Notes under the pieces: model-generated
The model's input: only the letters and a program-made list of their open reading frames with translations
What the model was told of the DNA's origin: nothing
Database searches by the model: none
Shown here: positions 42,153 through 52,245 of the stretch, piece after piece
How the letters are laid out: every line of letters begins with the position of its first letter
How positions within the stretch are numbered: position 1 is the first letter of the stretch
Source: Hyaloraphidium curvatum
Taxonomy: Eukaryota > Monoblepharomycota > Hyaloraphidiomycetes > Hyaloraphidiales > Hyaloraphidiaceae
Assembly (NCBI GenBank): GCA_025558095.1
Contig: JAIVFI010000041.1
Coordinates: forward strand, 310,001 to 374,000
Length of the DNA: 64,000 nucleotides
Direction: 5' to 3'
Translations under genes and position numbers: made by a program

Positions 42153-42799
42153 TGAGAAGGCATTCGTGTAATCTGTCCGATAGTCTGTCCGACGTTTTTC
42201 TGGGAAGGTTCAAGTAACGTAACGTAACAAATAGGAGCATCTGGTGGATTCCCCTGTCTTTGACTTTTCGAATGAAATCTTACTCAGCAAATCCAGTTCT
42301 CCAGGCCCAAGGGGTGGCTGGGTCGGCGTCCGGACAAAGAGGACCACGCTGGGTGCGGAGACGCCTTGGACGCCTCCACCCGCGGGCGAGGGGTGGAGCG
42401 GCATCCGAGATCTCGGGCGGCGCTCTTTCTGCTTTCCGAGCGCGCGGGCGGAAGCGTGGGGAAGACCTCATCGCAGGTGCGTCGCTTCACTTCGGACGCC
42501 AGACGGGCTCAGGGTGCCTTCGCGCACACATTTCTGTGCGCATTCGTCAGTCGACGTGCCGGCGGCGGGAACGCAGCGGGGCCGTTGGACCGGACCGGAG
42601 CGGCAGCTTGCGGGTGACAGGACGGCACGGATTCCCGCAGCAAGGAGACAAAGGCCGCCCGCGGCCAGTGCTGCGGACATAGCTTGAGGGGTTCTTGCGC
42701 CGGGACGGCGGGCACGCGCCCCTGGGAGGCCGCAACTCTGACGCGCCGCCACGCGTATTCAACGCGTGTTCGGCCGGCAAAGACGTGGACGGAGCCAAT
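42153..42799. other. intergenic upstream of receptor-like copy D
   Basis: Non-coding. A stretch at about 42555-42690 resembles 38255-38370 (shared GACGCAGCGGGGCC, GGACCGGACCG and GGCCGCCCGCGGCC-like blocks), so a diverged repeat is shared with the 37-40 kb tract. Confidence 0.4.
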
Positions 42800-44406
42800 A
42801 TGGAGGAGGAGTCCGCGCCCGCGGAGCCGCTTGCCACATTCTCTCCCGCCGAGTGGGCTGCGCTGTTTCCGGCTCCGCTCCGCGCGGACGACCTGCCCGC
42901 CGAGCTCGTCCCCCTCGTGGCGAAGGCAGCCGACGAGCGCGCGGCGGCGCCACCGCTGGGCCCGGCCGACGTCAGCGCGGCGCTCGCGGACGCGCCGGTG
43001 TCGCGCCGGCTGCTGCATCTGCAGGGCTTCCTCGGCCGCGCCGTGCTGCCGCGCTTCGCCCTCCTGCGGCTCGCCCAGCAGGCGTTCTACGTTTTCTTTG
43101 CGGCGCTCGTGTGGATCGAGAACGACGGGCGCTTCGGCACCCGGCAGCTTGTCGCGGCCACGGTGGCAAGGGTCGTTGCGCAAGTCATCTGGGACTGGCG
43201 CGTGCTCGCCGGTCGCTTCTCCTCCCCGGACGACCGTGAAATCTTCCTGGACAACGAAGCAGTGGCCGCTGGCGCGGATGGCTCTGTGCTGGCCGGAATT
43301 GTCCGCTACCGGCTACTGGAGCGTGCCGGCGGAAGCTGGCTCCTCGAGCACGTGCCGGGCGATACCCTCTGCACTTGTTGCGGGTCTCGGTGCAGCGGCA
43401 ATCTGATCCGGAGGTCCCTTTGGATGTTTGCTGCCATGCCTCTATTCCTGGCGATCCTGCAATTGGTGATGTTCAACCTGCTCATTGTCTGGACCCCCTT
43501 GATCACATTTGGCGCTGCAACGTGGTCGACGCCGTGGGCGGCCACTTTCTCTGCTGTCGGCCTGGCCGTTGTTAGTTGCGCCTTAGTTGTTGTTCCCCTG
43601 GCCATCCGCCAACATAGCGTTGCGCTATTCCTGCTCGAAGCCCGGATGCACCGAAGGGCGGTCGCGAAGTGCCTGGACTCTGCCTTGGGGAGTTTCCGAA
43701 TTGCGCTGGAACCACTTCGCGAGGGGACGTGGAAGGCACGCGATGCCGAATCACGTCGCCCTTTACGCCGTGCTCGTGGGACATTGGCAGCAGGCCAGGG
43801 GAGTCGCAGACTCCGGCCGGGCCGTCATAGTCACGGGTCTCCTTGCAGAGTCGGTCGCGCTCCTTATTGTCTTGGTGGGTTAGAGCGGACAGGTGTCGTC
43901 GCATTCGACCCATTGACAAGGCTCCCCGTTCGTTGCAGCTGGCTTCCTCCTGCATCCCGGCCTACAACCTGGCGGCGGTCGTGTACAACATCTTCCTCCT
44001 GGTCACGCTCGACCTAAGCGAGGTCGCGGCGGCCAACACCTCCCCCCTGCGCATCGCGGGCCTCTACCGCTCCGCCGCGTACTCGTTCCGCTCCATCGGG
44101 ATGTCCGCCGTCGCCCGCGGACTTTCCGCGGCCGCTGCCGCGGCCGACATCCACGAACGGATCCTTTCCGGCTTCGCGGACGTGGAACCGCAGCGCCCCC
44201 GGGCCTTCGGCGTCCCCGTCACCTTCGGGCTCGTGAGGACGGTCGTGGCGACGCTGTTCACGCTCGGGGTGGGGCTGTGGAGGGTACTCAGGGGGGCGGG
44301 CGTGGGGGTGACGATCGAGATGGTGTGCCCGGTGGGTTGCGCCGGGGGTTGGGCTGCGCGCGGCTCGCTGACGGTGTGCGTGCAGACCCCAGGTCCGGCA
44401 AGCTGA
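42800..44406 (+). CDS. 7TM receptor-like family member D (possibly broken)
   Basis: The ATG at 42800 leads into F-S-P-A-E-W-A-A-L-F-P, helices 1-2, the loop with D-T-L-C-T-C-C-G-S-R-C, and helices 3-4. The frame then changes near 43725, into H-V-A-L-Y-A-V-L-V-G and helix 5. A 64-nt intron (43875-43938, GTGGGT donor, GTTGCAG acceptor) joins to L-A-S-S-C-I-P, helix 6, the A-A-N-T-S loop and helix 7 (W-R-V-L-R-G-A-G-V). The first frame change can be explained by a one-base indel or by a 67-nt intron at 43669-43735, which would, however, remove part of loop 4-5. The end after the last helix is ~25 residues longer than in other copies. Either a divergent functional member or a young pseudogene. 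Confidence 0.68.
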
Positions 44407-45033
44407 TGCGTTTACACACCGCCACAGAACGGATGTTTGCGCCCAGTTCGGCGCCTCCTTGCCGACAAGCCTTTGCGACGGCCGCCCGCGGCGGCACAGC
44501 GCGTCCACGGCGTCCGCCAGACACGGATGCTGACGCCGACGAGTTCCGCGGGCGGGGGCGGGCGCTGCTCCAGGCCCTCGAACACGAGCACCAAGTGGAT
44601 TGTGGAGGCGAACAGCAGGCTGACTTTTCGGGGAGATCGGTGGGCCGGACCAGACCGGACACGAAGACCTGCATGCCCGCGACGGATTCCCGCCGCTGCG
44701 AGTCTCGGGCGGCCGCGGGTTGCGGGCTTGTTTCACACCCCATGATGCACAGGATGACCGAGAGGGCGACAGGGACTGCCGCGGAAAAGGCTGGACCGGG
44801 AGCAAGTCGGGGCAAGTCGACGACGCCTCTTGGACTTGTTGGCCCGCGGTCCAGTAATCGGTCGCCAAACTCCTGGCGCTGACTTGTACGGGCCGTACGG
44901 CTTGGGCCGCGGGCGTGCAGGACGCGGAAGAGGGTTTCCTCAGATGTGACAATTGACAACAGTCCCCCAAGACGCAGAGATGTTGTCAGTACGAGCTACA
45001 TGTTGATGCCTGCTCAACATGCATGGCCGGTGG
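44407..45033. other. intergenic, convergent 3' regions
   Basis: Between copy D and the histidine kinase stop codon. Several frames are open but none carries a recognisable domain. Confidence 0.4.
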
Positions 45034-47710
45034 TCACTGAGGGAACAAATGTCCAGAAGCCCGCAACGCCTCCGTCGCGGCCTCCAATGCCGCGAGCAGC
45101 TTGCCCCTGTCCACGGGCTTGGGGATCCAGTCGTCGAAGCCCGCCTCCAAGCACAAAGCGCGGTCCTGGTCTAGCGCGTGGGCCGTCACGGCGATCCTGT
45201 GGATTCACAAAGTTAGACCGGCGATCAGCAAGGTCCGTGACCGGCAGAGACACTCACGCCGGGAGGCGGCTCGGTCCCCACGCGCCCTTGCCCTCGCCCT
45301 CCCTTATCCTCTGCACGAGTTCGATGCCGTCCATCACGGGCATCTGGATGTCCGAAACCACGGCATCGTATTCCCCCCGCCTCGATTCCAGCTCCCCCAG
45401 CGCCTCCTGCCCGTTTTCGCACATCCGGATGCTGTGCCCCATCTTCTTGAGCATCCGCTCGATGACGAGCTGGTTGATCTTGTTGTCCTCCGCTACCAGC
45501 AGCCGCAGAGGGACAGAGGAGAGGCCGGCGGACGGGGAGGTCGGGGATTTGGCTGTCAAGGAGCCCGACATCGTTGATCGGCGGGAGGGGCTCGGCAGGG
45601 GAGGAGGGATTGGGGCGGTCGCGGCTGACGATTCCGGGGAGCGGGCGCGGTAAGACTGTCGGTCCTCCGGCGGCAATGGAGCCTTCTGTTGCGGAATCGA
45701 TCCGGGGCGCGCCGGATCCGGCGACAGAGGCGGCTTTTCCTCGACCACCGAATGCAGGAGGCCCGGCATGTCCGACCGCCCTGCGGCATCCGATTCCGGA
45801 GGTGTCCAGGCGCTTTCGGGCAGGCCCACCAGGGCGGGTGACGCCGTCCAAAAGTCCGCGAATCCGCTGGGCAGGGACGCCTGGGGGCTCGGCGGCGGCA
45901 TCGTGACCTCCAGATCCCTCGGCGGGGATCCCCATTCCACTTCCGACAGGGCCTCGTCGTCGCATGAGGAAACCGGGACGGCAAAGAGGAACTCGGAACC
46001 GACTCCCTCGTAGGATTCGCGGAGGACTAGGGAGCCGTCCATCAGCTCGGCAAGTTGCTGCGAGATGGCGAGGCCGAGCCCCGATCCACCGTGCCGGCGT
46101 GTGAAGGAGCCTTGTCGGATGGGCGGCGAGTCAGCTCAGCTCACCGCCGGCAAAGGGAGAATGAAGGTCTCACCGTCCACCTGCGTGAAGGCGTCGAAGA
46201 TGGAACCCTGCTTCTCGGCCGGGATGCCGACCCCGGTGTCCCGGCCAAAACCCGAAGGAGGATGTCGGCCGCACCGTCGGAGGGACCTTGCGCCGCCAAG
46301 TCCACAGCGTAGAGGGGCACCGCGTCGACGGTCACACGGACCGATCCTTTGGAGGTGAACTTGACTGAAAGATGGTCCCAGTCAGCTTCCTTTCGGCGAC
46401 CGTGCGGCATCCCGGCAAGAACTCACGTGCGTTCCCGACGAGGTTCACAACAACCTGCAATATCCTCCTGCGATCGGCCCGAACAACGGGAGGCACCGAA
46501 TGCGACACATCCGCGGCAAACTCGATTCCGCGGCGGGCCGCCTGCAGCCTGGCCGGGTGCAGCACGGCAAGCAGGGCCTCCTGGAACGCAAATGCAGACC
46601 GATCCAGCCTCATCCGTCCCGAGGACACCTGCTCGAGGTCCAGCACGTCGGAGAGGATACCCAGAAGGAGCTCGCCCGATGCCCGCGCGGTGCGCAGGAG
46701 TTCGCGCTCTTCGCGGCCCATGTTGCCGTTGCTGTAGAGGTCCTCGCAGATAGCAAGGACACCGTTGAGCGGGGAGCGGATCTCGTGGGACACTGACGAC
46801 GGGGGCGGTAAGCCGGTCGGGAACAAGAGGGCCCCGGCGGGCAAAACCCACTGTTGGCCAGGAATTCCGATTTGGCCCTGTTGGCGGCTTCGGCGGCGTG
46901 TGCGGCGTGCGCGTATCTCAATCGGAGCTTTTCCTCGCCGTACCAAAAGGTGCGCCGAGACATAAACGTCACGTAGGCGCTGCTGCTCGAGAATATCATG
47001 CCGAAAATAAAATGGACAAAGAGCGGGTCCGAAGCCATGTCCACGGGGGTCTGGTGGGCGTGCGCAGGGAAGAATGTCCTGAGGAACCAGGAATACAGGG
47101 GCGCAGAGAAGCAGATGACCCAGATCCAGCTGGCCCACGCGACCACGATGAGGCGGAACAGGTAGCGGTGGTGCAGGAAGAGCGTCCCGGCCTGGATCAC
47201 GACCACCATGATGTTGGAGGAATCCTTGACCTCGCGGAGGAAGAAGAGGTGGGCGATCGAGTTGAGCAGCATGAGCCCGTCGACCATGGCCACGATGGGG
47301 TGCGCGTTGCGCGTCTCGGGGCGCCTCTCGGCCTCCTCGGGGTCGAGCTTCTCCAGTCTCCGCAGGTAGAAGACGGCGGAGAACATGGCGAACGTGCTGA
47401 CGCCGGCTAGCGTCGCCATGATCACGTTGAAGGGGGCCGGGAGCAGGAACGGATGCGCCAGGGTGAGGAGGAGGAAGTTGGCCGCCTGTAGCGTCACCGT
47501 GCGGCCGACCGTGCGCGCGGTGGCCACGTCGCCGGCCGCCCGGAGGTGCGCCGCGTTCGGCTCGTCGGCGGGCATGGGGGAATCGTCTCCCGAGAGGGAC
47601 CGCGGGAACGGCGCGGCGTCACCGCCCACGGGTCCTGCCGTGCTCCCGCGCTTCGGACCCCGGCCGCGCAGGGTGGCAGGCGGCAAAGCCGTGCTATGTC
47701 CGGCGGCCAT
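45034..47710 (-). CDS. membrane-bound hybrid histidine kinase (one frame break)
   Basis: Exons 46852-47710, 46427-46792, 46174-46364, 45258-46110 and 45034-45196 (introns of 59-63 nt) encode about 810 residues. About six membrane helices lie between residues 72 and 250, followed by a helical linker. The HisKA motif [15 protein letters not shown] is completed across splice 1 (His ~289). The ATPase N box N-L-V-G-N-A-L-K-F-T spans splice 2, D-T-G-V-G-I-P is the G1 box and [10 protein letters not shown] the G2 box. A receiver domain has V-A-E-D-N (~675), phosphoacceptor Asp in [11 protein letters not shown] (~725) and the Lys of I-P-K-P-V in the last exon. One base is missing just before D-T-G-V-G (about 46243): the frame fails by one and no intron fits. 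Phosphorelay sensor; signal unknown. Confidence 0.85.
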
Positions 47711-48386
47711 CTGGCGTATTCCGATCGTAGATTCCTGGGTGGCGGGCCGTCCGCGCGGCCGCCGCAGTTGATCCGCTGTAGTCTTTCCGAGCCGCCGCCG
47801 GTCCAGACCCGGACCATCACCGATTGCGTCCCATTTGCCGGGGAATCCCGCCGGGCAGATCCGCAACGTCAACCGCACTCGGCATGGCAAGAGGTGGATG
47901 TCCGCGGGGGATCGGACGCAGGCGGAACCCACGGCGACTCCTAGGGCCGGGCGGTTGATAGGCTGGTGCGCGCGTGGACACGGTGGCGTTGCAGTGGCGT
48001 CGATCGCTGATCACCTGCGTCCCTAGGCTGTTCTTCCATTCCTCCGCGGTGCACTTCGCTGGCAGGACGGGAAAGCGGCCATGCTTATCGGAGGGGTGTT
48101 GCACGAGCTTGCATCCGGGACCATACTGTCATGCGGTCACTCCTGCCTGCGTGCGCTGAAACAGTGCACCCCAAGGGCAGACAGGGCCGGCTCAAAGGCC
48201 CAACGACGGCGGGAATCCAAGAGCGGGGCGGGACGTACCGGTGCGCCTTGGAGCCCGACGGTCACGCGGAAGAGAGACTAAACTGTTGGGCGTCGCCGTT
48301 GTAGTTGTTGTTGGCCATGATGGGCGATGGGTGGAAGTCGGCAGGAACTCGTGTTTCCGGTGTGTTGCACATCCCGGGCAAACGAT
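47711..48386. other. intergenic between minus-strand genes
   Basis: Upstream region of the histidine kinase and 3' flank of copy E. No element recognised; promoter of the kinase inferred. Confidence 0.4.
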
Positions 48387-49844
48387 TCACCCCCTGCACG
48401 CGATGTCCAGGCTCACGACGACCCCCGCGGACCTCAGCAGCGTCCACAGCCCGACCAGCACCGTGAACGAGGTCAGCAGCACCGTCCTCACGACCCCGAA
48501 ATCCACCGCGATCCCCGCCAGCCGCGCCCTGGTGTCTCTCACACGCGCGAACGTGGCTAGGACGTCCGCGGCCCGCGCCGCGTCGTCCCTGCGGAGCGAC
48601 AGCCCGCGGAGCTCCGTTTCGGCGGCGGAGTACAAGGCGGCGATGCCCTCGATCTCGGCGTTGGAGGTCGCGAGGCTGACGACGTCCACGGTGAAGGTGA
48701 CGAGCATCTGCACGAGGATGGCGGGCACGTAGGCGGGCACGCACGAGCCGGCGGCGATGTTGATGATCGAGCAGACGGCGGCCGCAGCGAGGTAGAAGAC
48801 GACGTAGGGGGCGCTGGTCATGCCCTGCCCCGAGCGGGCCGCCCAGATGGCGGTAAAGAGGGCGTGCAGTACGACCAAGGGTTCGTCGGCGGAATCGGTG
48901 GGGTCAGGGACTCCAGAGGAGCCGTCTTCCTTCTCGGCGCCGTCTTTGGTCCGGAAGCGTTGCAGCAAGGCGCGCAGAGCGATGGCGGCCGCCCTGTGAC
49001 GGAGCCGGAACTGCAGGTTCCGTATCGGCGGGTTCGCAACGAAGCGCACTGCTACGAAGTAAGGGCAGCACAGTGCGAGGTAGACGACCACGCTCAGGTT
49101 AGGAACGATGCCCCACCACACGTGCCAGGTAACGGGTGCCATTGTCACCAAGCACGTGTAGACGATCAGAAAGAGGGAGGCGATAAGGACCGACGTCCTG
49201 ACGAGGTACTCTGCCCAACGCCAATAGCCTGCAGCCCGTGGTAGCCCAGCCGCACAGCTCTTCAGGAAGCACGGGCAAAGGTCGTCGTCCGCGTCGTGGG
49301 CCAGAAGGCGTGCCTCCGATTCGCCCTTGGAACGTACCACCTGCAGGTATCGGGCGACGACGGCGAAGGGGTGGGATGAGGCGTCCTCGTCGGGTCCGCC
49401 GGCAAGTCGAGCGCTTGCGCGCGTAACGAGGCCAGCGCGGGCGGCGGAGGCAATGAGGACAAAGAAGGACATGCACGCGTAGCACACAACGGCAGCTAAC
49501 CCGGCGGCCATCTGCGTCCTGCCGAAGGGGCTGGCGGCCGTGGCATTTGCGAACCAGGCGACGACGGCGCACAGCGCGGCGAACGGCGCCCACGCAATCG
49601 ACAAGAGAGGCACCGCCCGGCCCGCCCCGCGCACCAGCGATATCTGCAGCGCGGCGGCCGACCACGCCGGTGTGCAATCCCGCAGTTCGCGGAGCAGCAC
49701 GCGGCGCGTCAAGGGCTCCGCCGCACGCAACTCTCTGCCGGGGACCGCGGGCGGGGGCGCCCCCAGCACCCGCACTGCCGGTGCTGCCTTGGGCGGGGGA
49801 TCCGGAACAACTGCAAGCCACTCGCGAGGCGCTAGGAACTCCAT
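48387..49844 (-). CDS. 7TM receptor-like family member E (intact)
   Basis: A 485-residue, intronless, uninterrupted copy. The N-terminus MEFLAPREWLAVVP fits the family EW motif. Helix 1 (~70-90, A-W-F-A-N-A-T follows), helix 2, loop 2-3 with DDLCPCFLKSC, helices 3 and 4 (V-Y-L-A-L-C-C-P-Y-F), a basic/acidic loop 4-5 of about 80 residues, helix 5 (V-F-Y-L-A-A-A-A-V), the A-A-G-S-C-V-P turn, helix 6, the loop S-N-A-E-I-E-G-I-A-A-L-Y, then I-A-V-D-F-G-V-V-R-T and helix 7 ending W-T-L-L-R-S-A-G-V. Sequence is far from copies F-H and closer in C-terminal details to copy A, showing old divergence within the family. No function is known. Confidence 0.82.
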   Translation of the reverse strand: MEFLAPREWLAVVPDPPPKAAPAVRVLGAPPPAVPGRELRAAEPLTRRVLLRELRDCTPAWSAAALQISLVRGAGRAVPLLSIAWAPFAALCAVVAWFANATAASPFGRTQMAAGLAAVVCYACMSFFVLIASAARAGLVTRASARLAGGPDEDASSHPFAVVARYLQVVRSKGESEARLLAHDADDDLCPCFLKSCAAGLPRAAGYWRWAEYLVRTSVLIASLFLIVYTCLVTMAPVTWHVWWGIVPNLSVVVYLALCCPYFVAVRFVANPPIRNLQFRLRHRAAAIALRALLQRFRTKDGAEKEDGSSGVPDPTDSADEPLVVLHALFTAIWAARSGQGMTSAPYVVFYLAAAAVCSIINIAAGSCVPAYVPAILVQMLVTFTVDVVSLATSNAEIEGIAALYSAAETELRGLSLRRDDAARAADVLATFARVRDTRARLAGIAVDFGVVRTVLLTSFTVLVGLWTLLRSAGVVVSLDIACRG

Positions 49845-50139
49845 GACGCGAGGAAGGGCGGAGGACGTGCCAGGAATACAGTAAACACAGAATCCCTTAC
49901 CGCACCCGAACGTATACCGTTGCTCGCGTCCTCCTCGCCCGTTCCTGGGCCGTTCTGAGCCTCTCTGTCGTTCAGTTAGATCGGAACGCCGTCACCGAGG
50001 TCGTTCGCTTCTCGCTGCGCTCGAACAAGGGGACCAAAAGCACCCTCGGGCAGTGCGACATTTATCTACATGTTTGCCCACTGCGACGACCCGCCCTGCC
50101 GGGAGCGCGCCGCTGCGGCCGCCAGGGAGCGGGCGGGGA

Positions 50140-50338
50140 ACGATCCCGAGGCTTTGCCGAGGGCTGGTTCTGCGCCGCCTGCCCGGCCTTCTCCACTGAC
50201 AAGACTCGGGGGATGCAGAGATGCGGGAGGTGCAAGGCGGCCAGGTACTGCTCGGCCGCGCGCCAGCGCAAGCATTGGCCGCAGCACAAGACGCTCTGCG
50301 TGCCCAGGGACGCCAAGGCGAGGCCGGAGGTGGATTGA
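50140..50338 (+). other. MYND-type zinc finger fragment
   Basis: An open frame (2 mod 3 relative to base 1) reads F-C-A-A-C-P, then R-C-G-R-C, Y-C-S, H-W-P-Q-H-K-T-L-C, the Cys/His spacing of a MYND finger, and stops at 50336-50338. No convincing start lies in this frame. A Met at 50070 in another frame (MFAHCDDPPC) could belong to it if a base were missing or an unseen intron existed near 50150. It is short and isolated, so it is either a tiny gene with a frame problem or a leftover domain. MYND fingers bind proline-rich partner peptides. Confidence 0.55.
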
Positions 50339-50505
50339 GGCGCAATCGCCGGTGGAGGGACTTGGATTGGAAAGCCACGCCCGACTTTCCCTCTCGTCAA
50401 ATCTTGGAACAGGAAATGAATTGCATCACAAACAAGAACACAAAAGAAGATCGCTTGCGGCACTGAAGCCGCGATTTCCACCTAAAAAGTCCGCCTCAAA
50501 GCCGG

Positions 50506-51463
50506 TCAGTGTCCGTTCGCCCCGTTCACCTTGGCCTTCTTCGCCGGCTTGCCCTCTCCTTCGTCCCTTCCCTCCCTCCTGAGCTGCGACGGGATGATCT
50601 GCCCCGCCCAGTAGTTTTCGCGGCCGTACGGGAGCAGGTCCATCGCCGCGAACGCGGTCTGTAGCCCCTCCAGCCCCCGCGCGTAGGCCGCGTAGGTCTT
50701 GTACACCTTGCCGTCGCGCTTGTGGAACACGGTGATGCCGGGGAGGTACCGCATCGGGAACGGCGCCCCCGAACCCCAGTTGTACAGCGCCAGGGGGTGG
50801 TCGGGGTGGGCCTCCTTAAGCTTGGCGACCCACGCCCTGCCGGGCCCGGCGGACTTGAGGAACTCCATGGCGACGGCCACCTGCTCATCGGTGACCTCGA
50901 CGCCCATGTCGGCGGCGAAGGTGCTGCCCGCGGTGGAGTAGACGGGGATGGCCCAGCCGCGCTTGGCGGCCCAGGCGTCCATCTTGGCGGCGTCCGCGGC
51001 CGCGGTGATGACGAGCTCGGCACGCTCCATTATGTGGGCGTAGGCGCCTGAGGAAAGAGTCAGTCGGCGTCGGGGGAGGCACGCGGCCCGGCGGCGGGTC
51101 ACCTTGGAGCGAGTCGACCCAGAAGGAGCAGGTCGGGCAGCCGTCCTCGTCCTTGGGGTTGTACATCATGTGGTACACAATCAGGTCGTCCTTGTCGCCG
51201 AACAGCTCCTCCAGCGAGCGCGGGCCGCCGACGCCCTGGAGGGTGTAGCCGCCGACCTCGACCCACGGCAGCTCCTGCCGCTCGGCGACGATTGCGTCGT
51301 GCAGCCGCGTGAGCTGCCTCTCCTTGGCGGCGAGGGCCTCGCGCGCTTTGCGCCACTCGGCGGCGCCGACGACGGTGGGGGCCGCGCCGTCGGCGCGGCG
51401 CGTGGAGCGCGTCACGTCGCTCTGCTTGGGGAGGTCGAGCACGGGGGCGGCGGCGGGGGCCAT
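50506..51463 (-). CDS. DUF899 family thioredoxin-fold protein
   Basis: Exons 51103-51463 and 50506-51047 (55-nt intron, CTGAC branch) encode 300 residues. The pattern is that of DUF899 (AhpC/TSA-like thioredoxin-fold) proteins: E-W-R-K-A-R-E-A-L near residue 36, a K-E-K/R-Q-L-T-R helix, E-L-P-W-V-E-V, S-L-E-E-L-F, V-Y-H-M-M-Y-N-P and the Cys pair motif G-C-P-T-C-S-F-W-V-D-S, then R-G-W-A-I-P-V-Y-S and G-S-x-F-x-x-D. The Cys pair suggests redox activity, but the biochemical role of the family is not established. The family is mainly bacterial and also occurs in fungi. The tail K-P-A-K-K-A-K-V is nuclear-signal-like. Divergent from the amine oxidase gene. Confidence 0.85.
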
Positions 51464-52245
51464 GGCTGCGTCTTCGGAGCAAAAAGAGCGTCGGAGAAGG
51501 TAGAGTGTCTCTTCAACGTCCCGGGAACCCGAGCATTTGATTTGGGACGGGGGTTCCAGGGATTAGGCGACACGCCGCCGTGTGGCGAGGATTATCAAAC
51601 CCGCCGTCGTCCCACGCACACCGCCATCCGGAGCGGCCGGGGATATATGAAACCCCCGGATGTGAGCTGTCGTTCGATTTCCTCCGCGAATTGGAGCTCG
51701 GGGACACCTCAGATCAACTCTATTTCAGTCCAGCCAGAGGTCTTTCTGCATCCGCGCTCAACCCGTGCAACGGTTGACGAGTCGGGTGACCGCACGCGGT
51801 CAGACAGCCAGGGTTTTGCGATGTTGGAGCGCGTTGCTTATCAAATCTCCGCCCGCACTCCCGCCCGCGTCTTTCGGCGGTCCGTGCTCCGGGCCTCCAT
51901 CCACTAACCGGCGGCCGTCCGTAGCCCAGATTCTGGGTCAAACGCAAAGCGTATTTGTATAGATTTTCATCCAGCTCTCGAGAATTGGCTGGGGACCAAC
52001 GTCCGAGACAGATTAGCGAGGGGGAGGGGGATCGCACGGAAACGGTGGCGAGGCGGTCAGATGGCTTCGATCGACGCACCTCCGAGCAGGAATCCATCTC
52101 GTCCCCATGATCGACTATAGCTCCATGACTATCTGCTCCATCTCCGACATCTGCTCGATGTGTCAAGTTCCGACACCGCCCGACGGCTGTGCGCGCGATT
52201 CGAGGGTGACATTGCGCGACGCGTCCACCACCCAACAACGGCGCG
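51464..52245. promoter_or_regulatory. divergent intergenic region
   Basis: The 782 bp between the DUF899 start (51463, minus) and the amine oxidase start (52246, plus). No coding sequence supported; GC content is lower than in the genes. Promoter content is inferred from position only. Confidence 0.4.

Noticed and set aside
42800-44406. Frame change in copy D as a certain intron (43669-43735)
   Set aside because: The 67-nt segment has GT..AG ends and right length but removes loop sequence kept in other copies; kept as an alternative only.
44014-44970. A 318-codon minus-strand frame between copy D and the kinase
   Set aside because: It overlaps the conserved helix 7 of copy D on the other strand and has no recognisable feature.
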